Below are positions 22,485 to 32,254 of a DNA stretch of 64,000 bases, piece after piece. Numbering within the stretch: the stretch's first letter is position 1; every line of letters begins with the position of its first letter. A program made the position numbers and the translations under genes. Source of the stretch: Closterium sp. NIES-65 (Eukaryota; Streptophyta; Zygnematophyceae; Desmidiales; Closteriaceae); NCBI GenBank assembly GCA_948144175.1, contig CANXME010002310.1, positions 62,001 through 126,000 of the forward strand, read 5' to 3'. The notes beneath the pieces were generated by a model. The model worked only from the letters and a program-made list of their open reading frames with translations, was not told the DNA's origin and made no database searches.

Positions 22485-23028
22485 AGAGGAGGCGCTCCAA
22501 GCTTTTCTTCGTCCTGCTCGCGCTCTCCCTGCTCGTGTCTTTCGCGCTGGCGCTGTAGTGCCGCGCGAATGAGATCGACGCGAAAGATGACGCCGACGAT
22601 GACGATTCGTCGGACGCCGCCATTTCCGCCGACGCGTCGCCTCCTGGTGCGTTGGGTACCACATCTCGCTCAGAGACGCTAGGCGCCCTCTACGCCTCCG
22701 CCCTGTCCTGCCTAGCTCTAGTAGTAATCCATGAACGGGCCATTTTTCTTAATTCAACAGTGACTGTTGGCTGACTTTGTTCGTTCCTTGCCTTCCCTGG
22801 TTTCCAGGTCTCGTGAACGCGTTATACCGCGTGAGCCGGCGGTTCCTGTGGTCGCCGCGCATGCTGTCGTGCAAGTCGGACTGCGAGGAGAAGAACAAGG
22901 AGTGCAACGAGGAGTACAGCGAGTGCAAGCGCGAGAACAAGGCCGACGAGCATAAGCACCACAAGTGCACGCACACGTACAAGAAGTGCAAGAAAAAGGC
23001 CAAGAAGTGCCGCTCCAAGTGCGACTAG
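22485..23028 (+). pseudogene. secreted Cys/Lys-rich peptide gene, copy A, damaged signal-peptide exon
   Basis: Paralogue of the gene at 31359-31895. Exon 1 (about 22485-22646) matches the signal peptide exon but has lost the ATG and has an in-frame TAG after LVSFALAL. Exon 2 (22808-23028) is intact: phase-1 splicing gives GLVNALYRVSRRFLWSPRM followed by a Cys-rich domain with CKSDC, KKCKKKAKKC and CRSKCD spaced as repeated CxxxC and CxxxxxxC. The mature domain is about 55 residues, very basic, with 10 Cys. Either this is a pseudogene or a different upstream start is used; a short frame inside the intron could give a version without a signal peptide. Function unknown. Confidence 0.65.
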
Positions 23029-23392
23029 AGCTAGAGTGGCGGCTGATTTCGTCTATAATAGAGAGGAACATGCTATTTTGTGTGCGGAAGAAGAGGTACA
23101 AGTAGGGTGCTTGAGCCGTGTAAGAATGGGATGGCGCTCTTTTTCGGTTTGGATTTGGGTTTGGGTTCGGTTTGGATTTGGGAGGCTGCTGAGTGGCAGT
23201 GGCAGAGTTGTATCACTTGTCCACGGCAAGCTATCAAGCTAACTTGTTCATACCTAAATGTTGGCTGATTCATTACTCTGCTAGTACGGTGTATGAGACA
23301 TATTTATGAAAAAAGGAACACATGGCATGACAAACTGTGTCTACCAAATGCATATTTTCCATAACCCTTCGGACTCAAAACATAGCTCTTTC

Positions 23393-23523
23393 TGAGAAAA
23401 CTAAAACGAGAATGAATGAACTATGAATGAAGTGGGTACAAGTACTAACCCTAATTGGGTTGTACCCCCTATGGGATACCCCACTACAGCCTACACAAAA
23501 GCATAAGCTATAATGTTCTGACA
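23393..23523 (-). repeat. 3' LTR of Copia-2
   Basis: Starts TGAGAAAACTAAAACGAG and ends GTTCTGACA. It differs from the Copia-1 LTRs at about a dozen positions including small indels, so it belongs to an older or separate subfamily. Confidence 0.85.
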
Positions 23524-23736
23524 CACCCCCATAAACAAAGTGGGGGAGAACAGGGGGTCACAAGACCAGTCAAGCAAAGCAAAACAAAGCAAAGCTCAGG
23601 GTGGATCACAAAGTCACCACACATTCCGAGCACAAGTACAAGGCCACAAGGCCAGTTCACATGCAGGAGTATATATATATATATAAGGCTAGACAAGCAA
23701 GAGCAGGTATATATATATGTAACAGTACAAGCAAGG

Positions 23737-25900
23737 TCAATAGGTGAGCATGTGAGGCAAGACAGGGACAAGACCCAACTGAGTGCAGAAGCGCTGATGA
23801 TCACAAGGCGGAAGTGCCTTGGTGAAAACATCAGCAGTGTTGGCCTCAGAGGCCACGTACGCAAGCCGCAACTGTCCACGCTGCTGTAGCTCACGAGCAA
23901 GAAAGTAGCAGAGAGCAATGTGCTTTGTTTTGTGCTCCAGTCGCTGCTCTCGACACAAGGCCAGCATGGCCTTGTTGTCTACGTACAGCACTGGAGGAGA
24001 ACGAGGCGGCTCTCCGAGGTCAGTCAGCAGGTAGGTGAGCCAGCAAAGCTCCTGTGCAGCCATGGCCCCAGCGTAGATCTCAGCCTCACAACTGGAGCCG
24101 AGAACAGAAGACGAGCAAGTAGCCTGCCACGAAACATAGCCGGAACCAAGGCTGAAGGTGTAACCCTGTGACGACCGTTGCGTAGCCTGGTCGTCAGCCC
24201 AAGAAGCGTCTGCGTGCCCAGTGAGGACCACTAGACTCTGCCCTCTAAGCACAAGCCCCATGCCCGACGTACTGCACAAGGAGCGCAACACCCTCTTCGC
24301 TGCAGCCATGTGCTCTGGTCGGTGTCTCCCAGGAGCAACATAGCGTGCGAGAATGCTAAGAGGGTATGCAAGGTCAGGTCGTGTGCAGGTCATCAGGTAC
24401 ATGAGGCAGCCAACAAGCTCTGGGTACGGGCCACTCGACTCTACGGACTCATCCGAAGGCAGAGCTGAGAGCGAGTGGCGAGTAGACAGAGGAGTGGCCT
24501 GAGGCGAGGAGTACGTGAAGCCGAAGCGCTGAAGGACCTGCTGCACCATGTGTGACTAAGTCAGGGTAATGGTGCGGCGTGCTCTGTCCCGGGTGATCTG
24601 CAAGCCAAGGTAGCTGCGCAGTTCACCCAGGTCTGTGCACGTGTATCTCTTCTGCAGCTCGGACTTCACGTAGGCGAGTCCAGCAGTGTCAGCTGTGGCA
24701 AAGACCAAGTCGTCGACGTACACGAGGATGTAGAACGGCGGCAGAGAGGTGTCGGTGCGTAGAAACAGCGACGGGTCGGCAGTAGAAGGGGCAAACCCAA
24801 GAGCCGCAAGTGTAGTCCTCAGTGTGTCGTGCCACTCACGTGGCGCCTGGCGGAGACCGTAAACTGGACGCCGGAGGCTCCACTGGGTACCAGGAGGGAA
24901 CGACCCACTGAAGCCAGGTGGGCGGCGCAGCCAGATCTCCTCGTGCAGGCTGCCCTGCAAGAAAGCTGTGCTGAAGTCGAGAGAGTGCAGCTCGTAGTCA
25001 CGGTGAGCAGCAACGTGCAGTAGTACCCGAAGAGTGGTCATCTTTGGGATGGGAGAGAAGGTCTGAAAGTAGTCAACTCCCTGCCGCTGACTGAAGCCAC
25101 GAGCCACGTAACGTGCCTTGAAGACAGGCGGAGAACCCGGCGGCCGCTTCACTCTGAAGATCCACATGCCACTGACGATGTTCGCCCTAGGAGGGGGAAC
25201 GGCGTCAACGTAGGTGCCTGTGGACTTCCAGGAAGCCATCTCTGCATCCATAGCTGCCTGCCACTGAGAGGAGTAGGAACCCTCTATCGCCTCCGCGTAA
25301 GAGCGCGGAGTCGGGATGTCAAGTGCATCCGGGTCTCCTTCAGGGGTAAGCAGTACGGACACGAGATGAGGTGAAGCAGCGGCCAAGCAGTGGAACTCCT
25401 CCTGCCTCTCCTCAAGGACGTCCGTGCGAAGGGCACACTCACCCCCGACGGACGGAGGACAGATAGACTCAGACTCAGCAACAAGACTAGCGGCGTAGTC
25501 TAGACGACAGCGAGCAGCAAAGTTGACGAGCTTAGCAACTAGGGAAGACGCAGCAGTGGACTCAAAGGAAGGGTCAGTGACAACACTAGCAAGGAGACGC
25601 GTGACAGTAGGACTGGCAGCACGAAGAGATTCCGACTCCGGGTCGGCAAGAGCAGGAAGAGAAGACTCAGGAGGAGAAGGCAAAGGGGCACGCAGAGGAG
25701 CAGTGGACGGACGCAGAGACATCCGGTGCGTGCCAGGGACAGGAGGAGGACGCTGACGCGAACCGCGACCACTAGTGCAAGCAGCACGGACAGGCGACGC
25801 AGGACGAGACGCAGGCCTACGACGCTCAGTAAGACCTCCAGTAGGACCAGTGTAGGGAGACGGAGCAGGCAGTGGGGAGGCCGGCAGTAACTGTAACTGT
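23737..25900 (-). pseudogene. Copia-2 reverse transcriptase and RNase H, interrupted
   Basis: Reverse transcriptase in the frame 25722-24556 includes SQRQGVDYFQTFSPIPKMTT, the YVDDLVFA box and DLGELRSYLGLQITRDRARR. The frame stops at a TAG near 24554-24556 after TITLT. RNase H and the C-terminus continue in the same frame (24549-23737: SSCEAEIYAGAMAAQELCW, LYVDNKAMLALCREQRL, ADVFTKALPPCDHQRFC). In Copia-1 this codon reads CAG, so a single C-to-T change explains the stop. The rest is open and close to Copia-1. Confidence 0.85.
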
Positions 25901-25959
25901 GACGGGACAGGCTGTGGACACTCTAAGGGAGGAGGAGGACCAGTAGAAGGTGGAAGACC

Positions 25960-28448
25960 AAGAACCTGCTAAAGGAGCGGAACGAAGTACGGCCGAGGTC
26001 GCGCGGCGACTCCAGACACAGCAGGGACAGCACCAGTACCCCCAGCGGCAGCACCAACACCAGCAGCACCTCCACCTCCAGTACCTTTAGCAGTACCAGT
26101 AGCACCCTCAGCAAGACCGCCTCCAGGACCGACAGCAGTAGCCTCCGCGCCAGCACCCGAAACAGCTCCCACTCCAGAAGTACCCGCAGGCCCAGCAGCT
26201 CCAGTACTCCGAGTACGAGCACCGCCGGGACCCGCGGCACCAGCACCCACAGAACCTCCAGTACCCGCAGCACCTCCAGCTCCAGCAGCTCGCCTCCAGC
26301 GCCGGGCAAACCACTCACGCAGCTCTTGCGGAGAGAGTGGCTCCTAGCGAGACGAGGCACCCGGAGAACCGCCAGGCTCAGCACCGCCAGACGCCCCACG
26401 AGCAGGCTCAGCTCCCTCAGGCTCAGCACCTCCAGGCGTAGCACCCCCAGGCTCAGTACCCCCAGGCTCATCGAAGTGCGGTAGGGGAAGAGACGGTAGT
26501 AGGGGACCGACTCGTCGAACGTGACGTCTTGGGAGGACAGAACACGGCGAGAGGTGGGGTGGTAGAACCGCCACCTAGGCGCGTCAGGGGGGAAACCCAG
26601 GAAGACGCAAGGAGCAGCACGAGGGGACAGCTTGTCCGCAGACAAGTCGCGAACAAACGCCCGAGATCCCCAGACACGGAACGCAGACGCATTGCCAACC
26701 TTCCCCGTCCACAGCAAGGCTGGGGAGGTCTCCGGCATGGAGACCCTAGGGTGAAGGTTGATCTGATGCGCCGCGTACTGGACCGCAAACGACCACAGAA
26801 AATGGGGGGCAGCCGCATGCATCATGGACGTACGGGCGACGTCCATGACCATGCCAATGCGGCGCTTAGCAATCCCATTTTGCTGTGGAGAGTCCGGAAG
26901 CGTGAAGGTCTGGCGGATGCCTGGTGCACGACAGTAGGCTCGCAGAAGGCCAGAGGAGAACTCTCCGCCTCTGTCAGAGTGCAGACGCAGAACAGGAAAG
27001 TCCGAGCCGAAGCTCCGCCTGAGCTGGAGACGAGCTGCGCGGATCCAGTCGATCAACACCTCAGTGACATCACCCTTGCTGCGCAAGGGGAAGACTGTGG
27101 TGTAACGCGAGTAGTCGTCAACCACCAGCAGGAAGTAGCGCTCGTGACCCTGTCCACGGACGCGGGCCGGGCCCCACACGTCCATGTGAAGCGTCTGCAG
27201 CGGGGCCTCTGTCGGAGGAAACTGGGAGGAGTGAGGGGCAGCCCGCTGCCGCCCCTGGAGACAGGGGACGCAGGTAGGGCCAGGCCCCGGAGGAAAAGGA
27301 GGGAGGGACCGGGGAAGACCAGAGACAAGGACACGGGAAGCCATGCTTCGGAGACGAAGCAGGGAGGGGTGACCAAGGCGGTGGTGCCAGAGGAGAGTCT
27401 CGTGAGACAGGAGGCGACACGAGCAGGGGGCAGACTTAGGACCAGACCTGGACGCTGCAGCAAACACCTGACCCGATGCAGCTACCTGACCAGACGCAGG
27501 GAATGGAGGAGACGCAGTGGTCAGTGTGTACAAGCTCGACCCCGGTCGACGAGTAAACGTGGCCAGGTGTCGGCCTGTCCGAGCGTCCGTGCAGTGGGTC
27601 ACCCGCTGACTCGCACGAGTGAACTGGTGAACCCCCGCATCTTGAAGGTCAGCACCACTCACCAAGTTCGTAGAGAACGAGGGGAGGTAAAGACCAGACA
27701 GGGTGCCAGAGGGGGCCGCCGGACACGGGAGGACAGTGGAGAAGTGAGCAAGGACAGGGCCCCTAGAGGGGTCTGCCAGAGAGACTGCAACTGGCCGACC
27801 AAGCGGCGTGAGTGTGGTGCGGTCTCGAAAGAAGGAGCGGGAAGCCCCCGAGTCAAGAGTGAAGGTGTGAGAGGCCGGAGCCGACGCGGTACCTGAGAGA
27901 GCAGACTCATCCGCACCTGAGGAAGCAGACTCACTAGCACCTAGAGCAGCAGCCGCACGTGTACCTGGAGCAGGAGACACACTAGCACCCAGAGCAGCAG
28001 CCTCACCAGCAGCTAGAGCAGCAGGCTCGATACCAGGGTCAGGCGGGACGCACAGGTGACCGGCACGGTCAGCACTAGTAGGCAATGCATACATGGCAGT
28101 GAGAATAGCATCATAGTCAAGAGCAAATATATCTACCCTCTGCCTAAGCAACTCCACCCAGTCGGGGAGCTCAGCCTCGTCGCCAAACTCTGTACGCCAG
28201 TCGTCGCTCAGACGGGCGAAGCAGCGGGACTGTGTGTGACTAGGCGTCCCACAAGGCTGACTAGTCCGAGCACCAGTGCGAATCACGTAAGAGCAGCGAA
28301 CAGAACTGAGAGACCCTCCACTCTGAGCGTACCACTCACGAAGCTGCTGGGGCGTGAGGGACTCACGCGGACGTCGCTGCGGCTGCATCTGGCTCCGCCA
28401 GTAGAAGCATGAGCAGGAGTAGCAGCAGTAAGGCAGGCAGCCAAGCAA
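25960..28448 (-). pseudogene. Copia-2 gag remnant-protease-integrase reading frame, inactive
   Basis: From 28448 the frame gives a partial zinc-knuckle-like region (CGTPSHTQSRC), a protease active site (LDSGASRSFF), the integrase HHCC finger (LLWHHRLGHPSLLRLRSM, CVPCLQGRQ) and the integrase core (LHMDVWGP; LHSDRGGEFSSGLL; PQQNGIAKRRIG). Counting from the second Asp, the residue in the DD35E glutamate position is Lys (codon 26867-26865), so catalysis should be lost. No capsid domain is visible upstream. Near 26470 the frame shifts into a Leu/Val-rich nonsense translation, while the expected GGAEPGG spacer continues in another frame. Confidence 0.85.
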
Positions 28449-28449
28449 G

Positions 28450-29140
28450 CGGCAGGCAGCGCGCTAGTAAGGCAGGGGCTCACCAGTGGTGGGAAGAGCA
28501 GGCTCGACGACTCGGCGACTCGGGGGTGCGGGCGGCTCGGGTGACTCGGCGGCACGGCGGCACTACAGCAACTTCGGTTCGGCGGCTCGGGCGACTCGGG
28601 CGACTCAGCGGTACGGCGGCTCGGCAGCAACTACAGCGCGGCGGCTCGGCGACTCGGCGGCTCGGGTGGCTGAGGTGGCGCTGCGGCTCGGGCGGCTTGG
28701 GTGGATAGGGTGGCTCGGCACTAGCTCGGCGGCGCCGGCGGCTCGGTGGTGACGGCGGGGCCGCTGGGGGACGACGGCGGGGCCGGGTGGAGCGGCGATG
28801 GGGCCAGCAGAGGTGGCGCCGGGGCCGCAGGGTAGGCGTCCGGGCCAGCAGAGGCGGTGCCGGGGCCAGCAGAGGTGGCGCCGGGGCCGGGAAGGGCAGC
28901 GCCGGGGCCGCAGGGGTAGGCGACGTGGCCAGTAGAGGCGGGGCCAGGTCGAGAAGAGCGGCGTTGGGGTCACCGGGGTAGGCGACGGGGCCGGCCGAGG
29001 TGGCGCCGGGGCCTGGAAGGGCGGAGCCGGGGCCGGGAAGGGCGGCGCTGAGGCCGCAGAGGTAGGTGACGAGGCCACTAGGGCGGCAGATCGGGGCCGC
29101 GAGGGCGGCGCGACGCGGCCGTTGCTCTTGGCAGTGTCAT
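28450..29140 (-). repeat. GC-rich leader of Copia-2
   Basis: Short degenerate GC-rich units (GGCGGCTCGG and GGCGCCGGGGCC types) across 28490-29110. A similar but shorter stretch sits between the 5' LTR and the spacer in Copia-1 (19130-19370), supporting a shared leader. Confidence 0.6.
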
Positions 29141-29316
29141 ACCTTCATCCCCTGCAGACCAAGAGCTCCTAGCCTAGCCCACCAGAAGCAGCAGCATAGA
29201 CAAGGAGCAGATGCACCGTATATCCGCAAGCTGTAGAGCAGATGGATAGCTACTTTTGCCCGATTCAACTGATAAGGCAATGGTATGCTGTGCATGTATT
29301 GTTGGGAGAATAGCAG

Positions 29317-30302
29317 CAGGGCCTATTTTTGGATTTTAGGTACTCTGATTTCCAGAGTAGTTTTTTTTCCCAACTCTGAAATCTAGGGTTGTTCCTGCGC
29401 CTTACTCTGATTTGTCAGAGTAACCCTATACTTTAAAACAAAAACCCTGGCACGTCAGAGTAATATTTTTCTCTACTCTGATGTTAGTTAAGTTTGGTGT
29501 ACCATGACCTCAATAGGTTTTTGTTACGCCTTTTGTACTTGCATTTCCGCGTCGCCCACGTTTCCCCCCTCACTACGATGTTTCAGAGTGAGGTGTTGGC
29601 GGCACCGATAATCTGACTAAGGGCGTGTCCGAAGTGAAACGTCAATAGATGTCGCTGGATGTCGGTGAATGTCATCCCTCGGATCGACAGTTCCAACCGT
29701 CAGGATTTACCGACATCCCCAAACGGATGTCCACGGATGTCGACGTTTCACTTCGGACACCCCCAAAGAGCGTGTCTGAAGTGAAATGTCGACGGATGTA
29801 CAATTTCGTCGGGGAATGCTGGCGAATCTCACTCCTCGGATTGAGCGTTCCGACCGTCAGGATTCCTCGACGTCCCTCAAAGTTTTGTCGGGAAACGTCG
29901 ACGTTCACTTCAGACATAAAGAGAGAGGGGAGTGGTTGGCATCGTGCGTTGGTTGGGAAAGTTGTCAAACTACGGTAGCCAATCAGTGCTCATATTGCCG
30001 CCAACACACGACAGAAATCAAGAGAATGATCTCGACGATTCGGGGAAAATCCGCTAAACGCAGGGGGAGGTGGGGAGGGGAGGGGGGCGGGGGAGGGGGG
30101 GCCGGCAGGTATTCCCTATACAGAGTAAATTTGGTCCCCGAAAAAAAAACCCAGAGGCCTCAGAGTAAACTACAGCATAACTCTGGCAAATCAGAGAAAT
30201 CGGAAGTCCCAAAAAAATTACCCAGCGGGTACAGAGTTACTTTCAAAAGTGACTCTGATTTTCAGAGAAACAGAGTAATTTACTCTGAAAACGTGAGGCC
30301 TG
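29317..30302. mobile_element. hAT-like MITE, 986 bp, 8-bp target duplication
   Basis: Perfect 8-bp direct repeats AATAGCAG flank the segment at 29309-29316 and 30303-30310. The termini are CAGGGCCT on the left and, in reverse complement, CAGGCCTC on the right, beginning CAG as in many hAT elements. Both sub-terminal regions are filled with ACTCTGA/TCAGAGT motifs in both orientations. No transposase is encoded, so it is non-autonomous. Two smaller inverted-repeat elements are nested at 29621-29918. Confidence 0.8.
29621..29918. mobile_element. two adjacent small inverted-repeat MITEs nested in the hAT-like MITE
   Basis: The first, 29621-29764, has terminal inverted repeats of about 22 bp (GTGTCCGAAGTGAAACGTC and its complement). 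The second, about 29769-29918, has a diverged version (GTGTCTGAAGTGAA). Interiors are related (GATGTCG-rich). Target duplication unclear. Confidence 0.7.
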
Positions 30303-30310
30303 AATAGCAG

Positions 30311-31222
30311 GGGTTAATTTCTCATATAGGTAATTTGCTGGAAACTAGAGGGTATTTCGTGACTGGTGGTGGCAATGCGTTGTTGGATCATTGGATGGAT
30401 TTCACGCGACTGGTAGTGGCACCTGAGAATGTATACGATTTGAGAGGCACAAGAAAACCCAGTCTCCACTGTTTGAGAGGAATAATGCTTCTTTTTTGTG
30501 TGGAAAATGTTTACCATGGACATGGCGGCATGGTCCTTGACTAAGCTAGCATCTGGGACTGAGCATCATGTGCCTGTAAGTACCATTACCACGCTCAACC
30601 GTTATGTTCCAGACTTGTAAAACTGGATATAGCACACAAATACAGCATGCAGAGTAAAAAAATGCCTCACTTCTTACGTGTCACGAGTTGCATTATGAGT
30701 GGGTATACTGCAAGCACAATGTACGGAGAAGTGAGAACTCGGTCCGCTTGAGCGATGGATTTCGTGAAACCAACAAATATGTGTACGGTAGATGCAGACA
30801 TGCGGATGCGCGTACGAATTTGCAACACAAAAATCTCACCCAAGCAAACCATTCGCGTTTCGTGAACAGAACAAACTCGTTTGAACGACTCGACTGGACT
30901 GAATGAAATACTGTATGGATTTTTGGTGTTGCGCACCGGGACCGCGTCGCATCGCAATTATAAGTTATTCACGGTGACATTGTGCGGTTCGATTTCGTAT
31001 TTCGCTCCAGCGCAAGCACAGAATCTCACGTCCCTCTTCCACCCATAATCTCCCACGCAATCCACGAAACTGAAGCATCCAGCAACGACTTCTCCCTTAG
31101 GTAGTCCAGCAACACAACACCGACCAAATATACGCCACCAGATTTACCTTTATCACCACCGACCAACAGCCACCGTACCGTACCAGCGGCACGATGTAAG
31201 ATCCGTCTGGCCTCTGCTTGCT
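30311..31222. other. intergenic, no supported gene
   Basis: Only short frames. Ends at the promoter of the Cys-rich peptide gene. Confidence 0.45.
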
Positions 31223-31242
31223 GACCAATGCTCGTATAAAAA
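31223..31242 (+). promoter_or_regulatory. core promoter: CCAAT and TATA box of the Cys-rich peptide gene
   Basis: TATAAAAA at 31235-31242, 124 bp upstream of the ATG, with ACCAATG at 31223-31229 just before it. Confidence 0.65.
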
Positions 31243-31358
31243 GGCGAAAACTGATAGCTTTTCAGCATCAGTTCTCCTCCAGTCCATGTCACTCACTATA
31301 GTCTGTGATCCCTCAAATCACATATTCTTTTGCTAGTTCCTCAGCACTTGCTCCAGCC

Positions 31359-31895
31359 ATGAGGCTCTCCAAGCTTTTCTTCGTCCTGCTCGCGCTCTCC
31401 CTGCTCGTGTCCCTCGCGCTGGCGCCGACGTGCCGCGCGAATGAGATCGACGCAGAAGACGACGACGCCGACGACGTTGAAGACGCCGTCAATTCCGCCG
31501 GCGAGGCGCCTGCTGGTGAGATTCGGTTTATTGCCGCATTGTTCATGGCGTTGATGATTCCAGAGCACGCGAGGGCACGTGAGGGCGCTGTTCGGCGAGA
31601 GCAGGCGGTTTCCGTGCAGTACCCTAGCGTCTTTTTGCTAATATCTACTTTGTTTGCGTTCCCTCATTCCAGGTCTCGTAGGAAAGCTTTTCGGCGCAAG
31701 CAGGCGGGGTTCCTGTGGTCGCCGCGCATGCTTTCGTGCCGGTCAGACTGCGAGGAGAAGAACAAGGAGTGCAACACCGATTACAGCGAGTGCAAGCGCG
31801 AGAACAGGGACAACGAGCACGACCACAAGAAGTGCACGCACAAGTACGAGAAGTGCAAGAAGAAGATCAAGAAGTGCCGCCGCAAATGCGACTAG
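31359..31895 (+). CDS. secreted Cys/Lys-rich peptide gene, copy B, frame conflict at its intron
   Basis: ATG 31359 begins a clear signal peptide (MRLSKLFFVLLALSLLVSLA), followed by an acidic pro-region (EIDAEDDDADDVEDA) and a very basic Cys-rich C-terminus (CRSDCEEKNKEC, KKCTHKYEKCKKKIKKC) of about 55 residues. In copy A these parts are separated by an intron with donor CTG|GTG and acceptor CCAG|GTCTCGT. The same sites exist here (intron 31516-31672, 157 nt). Exon 2 of this copy has two extra bases, so that splice would put the Cys-rich domain out of frame. Read without splicing, the frame is open from ATG to stop (178 residues). Either the intron is retained, another acceptor is used, or the copy is recently broken. 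Function unknown; size and charge suggest an extracellular or defence-like peptide, which is inference only. Confidence 0.6.
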   Translation: MRLSKLFFVLLALSLLVSLALAPTCRANEIDAEDDDADDVEDAVNSAGEAPAGEIRFIAALFMALMIPEHARAREGAVRREQAVSVQYPSVFLLISTLFAFPHSRSRRKAFRRKQAGFLWSPRMLSCRSDCEEKNKECNTDYSECKRENRDNEHDHKKCTHKYEKCKKKIKKCRRKCD

Positions 31896-32254
31896 AGCAG
31901 AACCCAAAAGCGCAAACGCGAATGCAGGATGTCTGGGAGATGGTAGATCAAATGGTATTTTCTCTCAGGCTGTGCTATGTTCCGTCAGAAGTAGTGTCTG
32001 CAAGGGATGTTCTGGAGATAAACTGATGGGCACTCGGGTGAGGTAGGTATTGATATGTAGTTGGCGAACCACCTCACATCAATGAAGGACTTCGGGCCAT
32101 ATTGGTATTTATTTGGTATGAGACATATTCCACAGCCAACCTCAGCCACTTGACCAGCGCCATGCTCCAACAAGGCTGCTGTGCCTCTAAGCTAGAAGCG
32201 CCCTGCCACCCTCCAAACAATCTCCAACACACTACAAGCAATCAACACCCTACC

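Larger units (their letters stand above)
23393..29140 (-). mobile_element. Copia-2: larger Ty1/copia element, 5' LTR not found
   Basis: A 131-bp LTR at 23393-23523 closely matches the Copia-1 LTR. Reading leftward on the minus strand from about 28450 the order is gag remnant, protease, integrase, GAEPGG spacer, reverse transcriptase, RNase H, then this 3' LTR. A GC-rich leader (28450-29110, GGGGCC-type units) resembles that of Copia-1. No second LTR or matching target duplication can be seen near 29.1 kb, so the right boundary is approximate and the element is probably 5' truncated. Multiple lesions show that it cannot produce its proteins. Confidence 0.8.

Noticed and set aside
26529..27896. 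455-residue plus-strand frame rich in Arg
   Set aside because: Lies antisense to the Copia-2 integrase and has the composition of a reverse-complement shadow.
29145..29310. Search for the missing 5' LTR of Copia-2
   Set aside because: No segment here matches the 131-bp LTR or its ends, so the element boundary is left approximate.
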